Shown piece by piece: positions 16,159 through 22,702 of a stretch of 36,172 nt of DNA. The stretch spans positions 1 through 36,172 of the forward strand of contig JAFGSI010000008.1 of the NCBI GenBank assembly GCA_016934715.1, in the 5' to 3' direction. The translations under genes were made by a program, and so were the position numbers. The notes below the pieces were generated by a model. That model made no database searches and had not been told where the DNA came from. It was given only the letters and a program-made list of their open reading frames with translations. How positions within the stretch are numbered: the first letter of the stretch is position 1; the number at the start of each line of letters is the position of its first letter. Origin of the DNA: Anaerolineales bacterium (GTDB taxonomy: Bacteria > Chloroflexota > Anaerolineae > Anaerolineales > Villigracilaceae).

Positions 16159-16387
16159 TTATCAGACTGTCCAGGCTCAACATCGGGGGCTTTGTTGAGG
16201 AGAGCCAAGAGTTTTCCTCGACTATCAGGTATGGCTCGTTTTTCAAGATATTCAATTGTGGATATTGAAGCAATTTTCTCTGCTACTGCCAGCACGATAG
16301 ATTGATTGACAGAAATGCCCTCTTCCTGGGCCAATTCTTTCAAGGATTATGGAATGGTTTAGGTAGACGTAAGCTTAGAGCACTCAT
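16152..16387 (-). pseudogene. Frameshifted ribbon-helix-helix antitoxin (HicB/CopG-like)
   Basis: The frame opens at 16387 with MSALSLRLPKPFHN. A one-base deletion near 16343 shifts it into 'LKELAQEEGISVNQSIVLAV', ending 'NKAPDVEPGQSDKL'. This is the typical short RHH antitoxin that partners PIN or HicA-type toxins; 'SLRLP..FHN.LKELAQEEGIS.NQ' is the DNA-binding part. The shift disables it. It is on the minus strand, against the direction of the array. A PIN-domain relic on the same strand lies at 18140-18255. Confidence 0.65.
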
Positions 16388-16554
16388 CTCACACCTCGTT
16401 GATGATAAAAGGAATTCTTTTGACGAAATTGCTTTTATGCCGAACTTCTCAATGCATCTAAAATCAGACAGTAAGGGAAAAGGCAGACGGCCTGCAACTG
16501 CTGGAGCCTCAATCTTCAGCCTGGCCGGGTTCATCAACGGGGCCTCTTGCAAGC
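16388..16554. other. Spacer without recognisable gene
   Basis: No credible gene was seen. The minus-strand frame here has no start site or family features. It ends at a GTTGGGC core (16555-16561) that could be the right box of a decayed attC site. No matching left box was found. Confidence 0.35.
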
Positions 16555-16561
16555 GTTGGGC
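16555..16561 (+). other. Isolated attC-type core GTTGGGC, opening of the higBA unit
   Basis: The bases GTTGGGCAGCTTCC (16555 on) would, reverse-complemented, read GGAAGCTGCCCAAC. The site closing this unit at 18472 begins GGAAGGCCCCGGC, a partial match. The rest of the attC on the left of this core is not recognisable. Confidence 0.35.
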
Positions 16562-16645
16562 AGCTTCCGATGTCAGGGGAAAGGTGCCCAGCTATAGTCT
16601 CCGCAAAAAAGCGATTGGCTTTTTACACTTACTGTAATAATGGTA

Positions 16646-16674
16646 TTGTGTTATCTTAATTCTTGTGCTATACT
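16646..16674 (+). promoter_or_regulatory. Promoter of higBA
   Basis: TTGTGT (16646-16651), 17-nt spacer, TATACT (16669-16674), then 8 nt and the ATG at 16683. The toxin mRNA is probably leaderless. AT-rich sequence around it could hold the HigA operator. Confidence 0.65.
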
Positions 16675-16682
16675 CTAGTTGT

Positions 16683-16979
16683 ATGGAATTCGACTTCGCG
16701 GACTCCTTCCTGGAAGATGCTTATTACAACCCTGCGGCTTCCATTGGACATGGCCCTGTGGTTGATAAAGGATTCAGAAAAGGAATAGGCAAAATCAAGG
16801 CGGCGATAAACGAACTCGATCTTCGGGCGCTGAAAGGGCTGCACTACCACAAATTAGACGGAGCGCGAAGCCATCAACATGCATTAAATATAACGGATCA
16901 GTGGAGGCTTATTGTAGAACGTAGTGAAATAGATGGACGAACGAAACTAACGATTATTTCAGTTGAGGACTACCACTAA
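16683..16979 (+). CDS. higB: HigB/RelE-type toxin
   Basis: A 98-residue basic protein of the RelE/HigB (plasmid maintenance killer) fold. Recognisable parts are 'GFRKGIGKIKAAINELDLRALKGLHYHKLDGARSHQHALNI' (split, residues about 36-76) with the HigB-like 'G.R.....LNI..QWRL', and the C-terminal 'LTIISVEDYH'. Family members are mRNA endonucleases acting at the ribosome. The start is set by a promoter 8 nt upstream. Its TAA overlaps the ATG of the antitoxin gene (TAATG), the toxin-first order typical of higBA. Confidence 0.83.
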   Translation: MEFDFADSFLEDAYYNPAASIGHGPVVDKGFRKGIGKIKAAINELDLRALKGLHYHKLDGARSHQHALNITDQWRLIVERSEIDGRTKLTIISVEDYH

Positions 16980-18142
16980 TGGAGATGGAGGAGCGCATGG
17001 GAGAACGAAGGCCCGCTGAAGTTTTTCATCCGGGAGAACACCTGCTTGACGAACTGAATGCGCGCGGCTGGACACAGACTGAGTTTGCGGAGATCATCAG
17101 TCGGCCTGTTCGGTTGGTCAATGAGATTATTAATGGGAAACGGGGAATTACGCCCGAAACCGCTAGAGGGTTTGGTGCAGCACTCGGCACCAGTCCCGAA
17201 TTCTGGATGAACCTTGATATTGCGTATCATCTGTGGAAGACAGATGAAGATGTATCCCCAATCGAACATCGGGCGAAAATGAGAAACTCGTACCCGATTC
17301 GAGACCTGGTTCTTCGGGGTTGGATTCGGCCTTCTGAGGATACACAGGTTGTAGAAAGTCAATTGTTAAGGTTTTTTGAGGTTAACTCCTTGGATGAGCG
17401 ACCCAAATTGGCGATCGCCGCAGTCCCCAAGCGCTCTGGCTCTGAGTCCGAGCGAGAGGATTTAACCCCAATACAAATCGCTTGGCTTTACAGAGTAAAG
17501 CATATTGCAGCTGCCATGCAAGTTCCTAATTACTCGAAAAAAAACCTAAAGAACGCGCTAATAAAGATGATGGCCTTTAGAGAAAATCCCGAGGAAATAA
17601 GGCACGTTCCTCAATTACTGGAAAATTGTGGGGTTCGTTTTGTGATTGTCGAGACTTTACCATCATCCAAGATTGATGGAGTAACTTTCTGGCTGAACAA
17701 TTACTCTCCAGTGATAGGTATGTCTCTCAGGTTTGACAGGATTGACAATTTCTGGTTTGTGCTCCGTCACGAAATCGAGCATGTTCTGAACGAGCATGGT
17801 AAAGAAGCTGTAATTGTAGACTCGGATCTTGTTACGGCATCGATGGAGCCAGAGAATTTATCAGAAGATGAAAAGGTTGCAAATTTAGCAGCCGCTGAGT
17901 TTTGTATATCACAAGAGGAGTTAGAAAACTTCATAGCCGGAGTATCTCCGCTTTTCTCTCGCGCAAGAGTATTAGCTTTTGCTCGGAAACAAGGAGTTCA
18001 CCCAGGCTTGGTTGTTGGGCAACTTCAAAGACATCTCAAACGCTATGATCTCTTCCGCCCAATGCTTGTCTCTGTAAAAAACATAATCACACCAGTCGCG
18101 ATGACAGACGGGTATGGACATGTTCTTCCAACGGAGTCGTGA
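16979..18142 (+). CDS. higA: HigA antitoxin fused to an ImmA/IrrE-type metallopeptidase domain
   Basis: This 387-residue protein has an N-terminal XRE helix-turn-helix (about 17-75: 'HPGEHLLDELNARGWTQTEFAEII', 'GKRGITPETARGFGAALGTS'), which should bind the toxin promoter. The C-terminal half has 'FWFVLRHEIEHVLNEHGKE' with the zinc motif HEIEH (His264 to His268), the ImmA/IrrE peptidase signature. Classic HigA is about 100 residues, so this is the long form. It should neutralise HigB, and the peptidase may control the complex. The ATG overlaps the higB stop; an internal ATG at 16997 is possible. It is part of a cassette. Confidence 0.85.
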   Translation: MEMEERMGERRPAEVFHPGEHLLDELNARGWTQTEFAEIISRPVRLVNEIINGKRGITPETARGFGAALGTSPEFWMNLDIAYHLWKTDEDVSPIEHRAKMRNSYPIRDLVLRGWIRPSEDTQVVESQLLRFFEVNSLDERPKLAIAAVPKRSGSESEREDLTPIQIAWLYRVKHIAAAMQVPNYSKKNLKNALIKMMAFRENPEEIRHVPQLLENCGVRFVIVETLPSSKIDGVTFWLNNYSPVIGMSLRFDRIDNFWFVLRHEIEHVLNEHGKEAVIVDSDLVTASMEPENLSEDEKVANLAAAEFCISQEELENFIAGVSPLFSRARVLAFARKQGVHPGLVVGQLQRHLKRYDLFRPMLVSVKNIITPVAMTDGYGHVLPTES

Positions 18143-18255
18143 ATATAAAACTTTCGAGTTCCAATCAATGATACCAACCTTGATGAGGCGCCACGTTTAG
18201 AGCGAAGGGCTGCGATGACAATGTTATTGTCAATCACAGTGACTGGGATGATCAT
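18140..18255 (-). pseudogene. N-terminal fragment of a PIN-domain toxin
   Basis: The minus-strand frame reads 'MIIPVTVIDNNIVIAALRSK' then 'RGASSRLVSLIGTRKFYIHDSV'. It matches the first strand-helix of COG1569-type PIN ribonucleases ('VIDTNV.V.ALRS..GAS..L...'), keeping the first acidic residue. It stops where the higA coding region begins on the other strand, leaving about 40 of some 140 residues. Its usual partner, an RHH antitoxin, survives as a relic at 16152-16387. Confidence 0.5.
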
Positions 18256-18471
18256 GGCAATATGCTTTGGTAATATCAACTCTGAAATCAAGATGTGGTT
18301 TGAAAGAAGAGTGCTACTGATTTTTGCACAACGAAAGTCCCAATGCCTGTTTTGAGTAGTATCCAGATATTGTCAAAAAAACCAATTTTTCGGCCCGATT
18401 ACGCCAGAGATGGTGGCCGGTTTGTGCGCCAGAAAAACGGATAGAAGGACATTACCGGATTCCGCCGGAAG
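18256..18471. other. Spacer between PIN relic and attC-like site
   Basis: AT-rich sequence with no gene, RNA or repeat that I can support. Confidence 0.4.
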
Positions 18472-18596
18472 GCCCCGGCTCCAGCGGACGGGCAGGGCTT
18501 CGCCCTTCCCGGGGGTATGCGACGAGAAATTTCGATCCACGTATTTCAGAGCATGCCGCAGGGTTTCCCGCCCGCCGGTAAGCCAAACCGTTGACT
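18472..18596 (+). other. attC-like site, array 1 no. 3 (last)
   Basis: The right box is GTTGACT (18590-18596) preceded by GGTAAGCCAAACC. The left part is GCCCCGGCTCCAGCGGACGG with an altered left box. It shares GGCTCCAGCGGACGGGC(A/G)GGGCTTCGCC with site 2 of this array. Its right box lies inside the stem of a terminator hairpin. Confidence 0.5.
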
Positions 18597-18628
18597 CCAC
18601 TCAGATTGAGTGGAGTCAACGGTTTTTT
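18588..18628 (+). terminator. Strong terminator overlapping the last attC core
   Basis: CCGTTGACTCCACTCA (18588-18603) and its exact complement (18607-18622) form a 16-bp stem with a 3-nt loop, followed by TTTTTT. It stops + strand transcription leaving array 1. The attC right box GTTGACT is within the left arm. Confidence 0.85.
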
Positions 18629-18664
18629 GAGGCGGCTTCTCTTTGGATCTGTTGCAGCATCCCG

Positions 18665-19051
18665 TCAGCGGATGCCGCTGTCGAAGGCGACCGTCAGTTC
18701 GGTCAGGCGCCCCTGGAGGACCTGGAATTCCTGCGGCAGTCCGATCGGGTAGGGACCGGTGACGACCGGCTGGAGGATGTAGAAACCGGGTTCGAGCGAG
18801 ATCGTGAAGTTGCCGTCCGAATCCGTGGTGAACCGCTTGACCTCCTCCAGGTTGTTATCCAGGATCGCGAAAGTGGCCTGGTAAGGATTCTGCTCGAAAC
18901 AATCGGTCAGGACCTGGTCCCCCGAGCATTCCAGCAGCAGGGCCTGGCCGGTGATCCCGGTCTGCGGGCCCCGGTTGAGAAGCAATACAACTGCCGCCAC
19001 CAGCAGGACGACCAGCAGGACAAACAGATAGATCTTCACTCTTGCGTTCAT
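18665..19051 (-). CDS. Membrane-anchored carboxypeptidase-regulatory-like (CnaB-type) domain protein
   Basis: This 128-residue protein has an N-terminal signal anchor (about 5-27, 'IYLFVLLVVLLVAAVVLLL'). The extracellular part resembles a small beta-sandwich of the carboxypeptidase regulatory/CnaB kind ('ATFAILDNNLEEVKRFTTDSDGNF' split, then 'LEPGFYILQPV'). There are two Cys (about 42 and 51). The function is unknown; a structural or binding role outside the membrane is likely. GGAGAG lies before the ATG. It follows coaX by 23 nt on the same strand and is probably cotranscribed. Confidence 0.65.
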   Translation of the reverse strand: MNARVKIYLFVLLVVLLVAAVVLLLNRGPQTGITGQALLLECSGDQVLTDCFEQNPYQATFAILDNNLEEVKRFTTDSDGNFTISLEPGFYILQPVVTGPYPIGLPQEFQVLQGRLTELTVAFDSGIR

Positions 19052-19074
19052 GCAATCTCTCCAAGGTTGGGGGT

Positions 19075-19842
19075 TCAGGGACGGTTGAGGCCCCAGATGA
19101 TGCGCAGGCCGTCGAGGGTCAGCCAGGGGGCGATGATCCCAATGACGCTGGTCTCCCTGGCAACGACTTCGGCCAGCCCGCCGGTGGCGATGACCTTCAT
19201 CTCCGGGCCGAGCTCCTCCCGGAAACGGGTCACCATCCCCTCGACCATCGCTACGTAGCCGAACAGCAGCCCGGCCTGCATGGCGTGGACGGTGTTGCGC
19301 CCGATGACCGACGGCGGACGCTGCAGGTCGATGTGCGGCAGCTTGGCCGCCCGGGTGAAGAGCGCCTCTGCCGCCAGGTTGATCCCGGCGGTGATCGCCC
19401 CACCCAGGTACTCGCCATCCCGGGTCACGGCATTGAAGGTCGTCGCCGTGCCGAAGTCGATCACGCAGGCCGGACCCCCATACAGGGTCTGGACGGCTAC
19501 CGCGTCAGCCACCCGGTCAGCGCCGACCTGTTTGGGATCCTCGTAGCGGATGCGGACCCCGGTCTTGACCCCGGTGTCGACCACCAGCGGGTCCTGGTCG
19601 AGGTACTCGCGGCAGGCCAGCACCACCCGCCTGGTCAGCGGCGGGACGACCGAGGCCAGGCAGACGCCCTCCAGGCACTCGGTCACGCAGCCGGCCCGCT
19701 GGAGCAATCCGAGCAGCTGCAGGCCGTATTCGTCGGGCATACGGGCATGGTCGGTGGCCAGGCGCCAGTGATGGGCGAGTTTCTCGCCGTCGTACAGGCC
19801 GATGGTGACGTTGGTGTTGCCAACATCGATGGTAAGCAGCAT
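19075..19842 (-). CDS. coaX: Type III pantothenate kinase
   Basis: This 255-residue ASKHA-fold kinase phosphorylates pantothenate in the first step of CoA synthesis. Motifs seen: phosphate-1 'MLLTIDVGNTNVTIGLYDG', 'GADRVADAVAV' (pantothenate and substrate site), 'CVIDFGTATTFNAV' (phosphate-2) and 'GGAITAGINLAAEAL', plus 'VIGRNTVHAMQAGLLFGYV'. Length is normal. TATAAT lies 6 nt before the ATG, so the mRNA is likely leaderless. panD, which makes the beta-alanine half of pantothenate, is encoded about 2.5 kb upstream on the same strand. Confidence 0.93.
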   Translation of the reverse strand: MLLTIDVGNTNVTIGLYDGEKLAHHWRLATDHARMPDEYGLQLLGLLQRAGCVTECLEGVCLASVVPPLTRRVVLACREYLDQDPLVVDTGVKTGVRIRYEDPKQVGADRVADAVAVQTLYGGPACVIDFGTATTFNAVTRDGEYLGGAITAGINLAAEALFTRAAKLPHIDLQRPPSVIGRNTVHAMQAGLLFGYVAMVEGMVTRFREELGPEMKVIATGGLAEVVARETSVIGIIAPWLTLDGLRIIWGLNRP

Positions 19843-19848
19843 GGGCTT

Positions 19849-19878
19849 ATTATAACGCTTCAGGAAGCGCCCTGACCA
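19849..19878 (-). promoter_or_regulatory. coaX promoter
   Basis: TATAAT (19849-19854 on the minus strand) is 6 nt before the ATG. A 4-of-6 match to TTGACA (TGGTCA) lies 18 nt upstream. Between them is an inverted repeat GGCGCTTCCTGAAGCG that could be an operator. Confidence 0.5.
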
Positions 19879-19892
19879 CTGGAAGGGACGTC

Positions 19893-20000
19893 GTGCAGGT
19901 CGATGATCACGTGCATCTTGTGCCCTATGCCGAAACCGAAAGCGACCTGTTCTTGAAGACCATCATCCCGAGCCGCAAGCACTTGCAGGGAGGAACATAA
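19893..20000 (+). pseudogene. C-terminal remnant of a small toxin gene (CopG partner)
   Basis: The frame reads 'VQVDDHVHLVPYAETESDLF' then 'LKTIIPSRKHLQGGT' and ends at TAA 19998-20000, one base before the next ATG. The string '.DH.HLVP..E.....FLKTIIPSRK' is the end of a short toxin commonly placed just before a CopG-type antitoxin. The N-terminal part is missing. Confidence 0.5.
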
Positions 20001-20262
20001 ATGAGCGCCTTGAACCTGCAACCGGATGAACTCGAATTGCTGGCCTCCTATGAAAACGAGGAGTGGCAGTCGGGGAATACCGCCAAAGAACAGGCCGCTG
20101 CGCGGGCCACTTTCCTTAAAGACAAACGCGTCAACATCCGCACCTCCGAGAAGGACCTGTTCGACCTATAAAAGCGTGCCCTGCGAGAAGGGATCCCCTA
20201 TCAGACCTTGATCACATGCATCCTGCCCAAGGATGTCTCCGGCATGCTGACCGAAAGATGGG
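20001..20262 (+). pseudogene. CopG-type antitoxin broken by a nonsense codon
   Basis: From ATG 20001 (GGAGG upstream) the frame reads 'MSALNLQPDELELLASYENE', later 'ATFLKDKRVNIRTSEKDLFDL', then TAA at 20169-20171. The same frame continues 'KRALREGIPYQTLIT.IL' and 'VSGMLTER', the conserved end of this antitoxin family, where a Gln codon is expected at the stop. The stop removes the second half of the ribbon-helix-helix domain. With the toxin remnant upstream it forms a dead toxin-antitoxin locus. Confidence 0.65.
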
Positions 20263-20404
20263 CGTTGCCGGCGGTCATTTCAGGAGCATGGAGCTGGAAT
20301 CCGTGCTCTTCCAGATACGTGCACCCCCAGCCACGGGCCGCGCAACAGGTCTCAAGCCGCTGCTCCGGGCGCTTCAACCCCGCATGCAGGCGCTCCCGCG
20401 CTTC

Positions 20405-22264
20405 TCAGCGCGCCGCCTCGACGATCTCGGCGATCAGGTCATAGCGATTGAACTGCGGCATCAGGTAGACGCCCTGCCCCCAGGCTTTGACCGCCTCGAT
20501 CAATTGGACCGCCAGTTCCACGCCGACCCGGGCCGCCGAGTCCCCGGCGGCTTCCATCCGCCGGCGGACGTCCTCGGGGATGAAGACCCCCGGGACCTCG
20601 TGGTGCAGGAAGGTGGCGTGCCGGGCGCTGACCAGCGGCAGGATGCCGATCAGCACCGGCCGGTCGAGCGGACCGTTGGCGGAAGTGTATTCCTCCAGAA
20701 AGACCCGGGCCGCTGCGGGATCATAGATCGGCTGGGTCAGGAAGAAATCCGCCCCGGCGCGCGCCTTGCGGCGCAGGTTCTTGAACTCGGCCTCCCGGTC
20801 CTGGGCCGCCAGGTTGAGCGCCGCCCCGACGAAGAAGGCGGTGGGCTGACCGATCGAGGTGCCCGAGTGGTCAAGGCCGGTATTGAAGCCCTGTTTGATC
20901 AGCTTGATCAGGCCGGACGGGACCAGGTCGTAGTTGTCGGTCGCCTCGGGATAGTCCCCGATCGAGGTCGGGTCCCCCATGACGACGAAGATGTTGCGCA
21001 GGCCCAGGGCGTGAGCGGCCAGCAGATCGCCCTGGACGCGCAGCAGGTTGCGGCCGCGGGTCGGAAAGTGCAGCGTGGTCTCGACCCCCACCTGGCGCTG
21101 GACCACGTCACAGACCGCCCAGGCCGACATGCGCATGCGCGCCATCGGGCTGTCGGCAACGTTGATCACGTCAGCGCCGGCCTCGGCCAGCAGGCTGGCC
21201 CCGGCGATCAGCTTGTGGGTCGAGAGGCCGCGCGGGGGGTCCATTTCGACCGAGATGACGAATTTGCCTTCGGCCAGCTTCTGGGCCAGCCGGGAGGGCA
21301 ATTCGGACTCGGTGGATTCAGCCGCCTCCGGAGTTTCAGCCGCCTGCAGGACCTGCATCCTGCAGCCGTCCGGGTTGGCATCCAGGGCCTGGCGCATGGC
21401 AGCAATGTGCTGGGGGGTCGTCCCGCAGCAGCCGCCGATGATCCGGGCCCCGGCCTCGCAGAAGGCCAGGGCGTAGTCTCCGAAGTAGTCGGCGTCGGCC
21501 GGGTACATGATCCGCCCGCCAACCTGCTCGGGCCAGCCAGCGTTGGGCTTGACCCACAGCTTCGCCTCCGGCAGGGTCAGGCGCATCTGCTTGAGCAGCC
21601 GCAGCAGCTGGGCCGGACCGCCCGAACAGTTGGCCCCGATCACGTCAGCCCCGGCCTCGCTCAGCATGCGGGCGGTCTTCTCGGGCGAGTCACCCAGCAG
21701 GGTGCGGTCGTCGCGCGTGAAGGTCACCGTGGCCACCACCGGAACACTCGCCCCGACGAGGCGCGCCGCGGCGATCGCCTCGCGGATCTCGTACAGGTCA
21801 CTGATCGTTTCGACCACGATCAGGTCGACGCCAGCCTCGACCAGCGCGGCCGCCTGTTCGGCGAAGGCCGCCCGGGCCTGCTCCGGCTGGACGCGGCCGA
21901 AGGGCGCAATCCGCACGCCCAGGGGCCCGATGTCACCGGCGATGAGCACCTCCCGGAAGGAGGCGGCCACCGCCCGGCGGGCCAGTTCGACCCCCGCCCG
22001 GTTGATCTCGGCCAGGCGCTGCTCGAGGCCGTGCTTGGCCAGCTTGTAGCGGTTGGCGCCGAAGGTGTTGGTCAGGACGATCTGCGCCCCGGCCTCGATA
22101 TACTCGCGGTGCACGTCGGCGACCACCGCCGGCTGGGTCAAGTTGAGCTCGTCGAAGCAGCGGTCAAAGTCGATCCCCCGGGCATGCAGCAGGGTCCCCA
22201 TGGCCCCGTCAGCGACCAGCGGGGTGAGAGAAGACTCGAGCAGCGACAGGAAGTTTCCGCTCAT
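20405..22264 (-). CDS. Bifunctional homocysteine S-methyltransferase / methylenetetrahydrofolate reductase
   Basis: This 619-residue fusion resembles YitJ of Bacillus. Residues 1-~295 are the zinc-dependent homocysteine methyltransferase barrel ('LVADGAMGTLLHARG', 'IGANCSGGPAQLL' and 'IIGGCCGTTPQHI' giving three zinc cysteines). Residues ~325-619 are the FAD-dependent MTHFR barrel ('FVISVEMDPPRGLS', 'RNIFVVMGDPTSIGDYPEATDNYDL', 'GADFFLTQPIYD', 'GVELAVQLIEAVKAW'). It makes 5-methyl-THF and may methylate homocysteine itself. The start at 22264 has AAGGA upstream; 22288 is an alternative. It is last in the metH-panD operon, 27 nt after panD, and so under the SAM riboswitch. Confidence 0.92.
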   Translation of the reverse strand: MSGNFLSLLESSLTPLVADGAMGTLLHARGIDFDRCFDELNLTQPAVVADVHREYIEAGAQIVLTNTFGANRYKLAKHGLEQRLAEINRAGVELARRAVAASFREVLIAGDIGPLGVRIAPFGRVQPEQARAAFAEQAAALVEAGVDLIVVETISDLYEIREAIAAARLVGASVPVVATVTFTRDDRTLLGDSPEKTARMLSEAGADVIGANCSGGPAQLLRLLKQMRLTLPEAKLWVKPNAGWPEQVGGRIMYPADADYFGDYALAFCEAGARIIGGCCGTTPQHIAAMRQALDANPDGCRMQVLQAAETPEAAESTESELPSRLAQKLAEGKFVISVEMDPPRGLSTHKLIAGASLLAEAGADVINVADSPMARMRMSAWAVCDVVQRQVGVETTLHFPTRGRNLLRVQGDLLAAHALGLRNIFVVMGDPTSIGDYPEATDNYDLVPSGLIKLIKQGFNTGLDHSGTSIGQPTAFFVGAALNLAAQDREAEFKNLRRKARAGADFFLTQPIYDPAAARVFLEEYTSANGPLDRPVLIGILPLVSARHATFLHHEVPGVFIPEDVRRRMEAAGDSAARVGVELAVQLIEAVKAWGQGVYLMPQFNRYDLIAEIVEAAR

Positions 22265-22291
22265 GAGGATTCCTTTCTTACCCGGCAAAGA

Positions 22292-22654
22292 CTACCTGAT
22301 CTCACGAACCCGGTTGTGCTCGTCGACCAGCACGATGGTCGGGACCCAGGCTTCGGGCAGCGGCTCGAGGACCTGGGCAAAGGCCATGATGATGATGTGA
22401 TCCCCGGAATGGAGCAGGCGCGCCGCCGCCCCGTTGGGCTGGACCTCGCCGGAACCGGGTTCCCCGGCGATGAGGTAGGTCTCCAGGCGGGCGCCGTTCT
22501 CGACATCGACAACCTGGACCAGCTCGAACTCGCGCATTCCGGCAGCCTCCAGCAGGTCACGATCGACCTTCAGGCTGCCTTCGTAGTGAACGTCGCCGCT
22601 GGTCACCACGGCGCGGTGGATCTTCGCTCTGAGCAGGGTGCGCTGGATCGTCAT
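22292..22654 (-). CDS. panD: Aspartate 1-decarboxylase proenzyme
   Basis: This 120-residue pyruvoyl enzyme turns aspartate into beta-alanine for pantothenate. 'MTIQRTLLRAKIHRAVVTSG' is the typical start, and the self-cleavage site 'HYEGS' places the cut between Gly26 and Ser27. Further conserved parts are 'VDVENGARLETYLIAGEPGSG' (split), 'NGAAARLLHSGDHIIIMAFA'. Length is normal. It sits 48 nt after metH and 27 nt before the methyltransferase/MTHFR gene, an unusual place for panD, which normally sits with panB and panC. Confidence 0.95.
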   Translation of the reverse strand: MTIQRTLLRAKIHRAVVTSGDVHYEGSLKVDRDLLEAAGMREFELVQVVDVENGARLETYLIAGEPGSGEVQPNGAAARLLHSGDHIIIMAFAQVLEPLPEAWVPTIVLVDEHNRVREIR

Positions 22655-22702
22655 GCCTGTGGATCCTCATCTACCGGTACCGGCCAGGAACTTCCCGGCC
22701 GA

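Larger units (their letters stand above)
14535..18596 (+). mobile_element. Cassette array 1: attC sites lacking an integrase (CALIN-like)
   Basis: Three attC-like sites (14535-14638, 15526-15653, 18472-18596) and an isolated GTTGGGC core at 16555-16561 delimit units holding a CPBP protease gene, an unknown gene and a higBA pair. Genes that look intact are on the + strand, and the attC orientation matches. The CPBP unit opens with GT-GGGCGGT and closes with the reverse complement of GTTGGGCGGT, as expected of a once-circular cassette. Two minus-strand relics (RHH antitoxin, PIN) also lie inside. No integron integrase is in the window. Confidence 0.6.
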
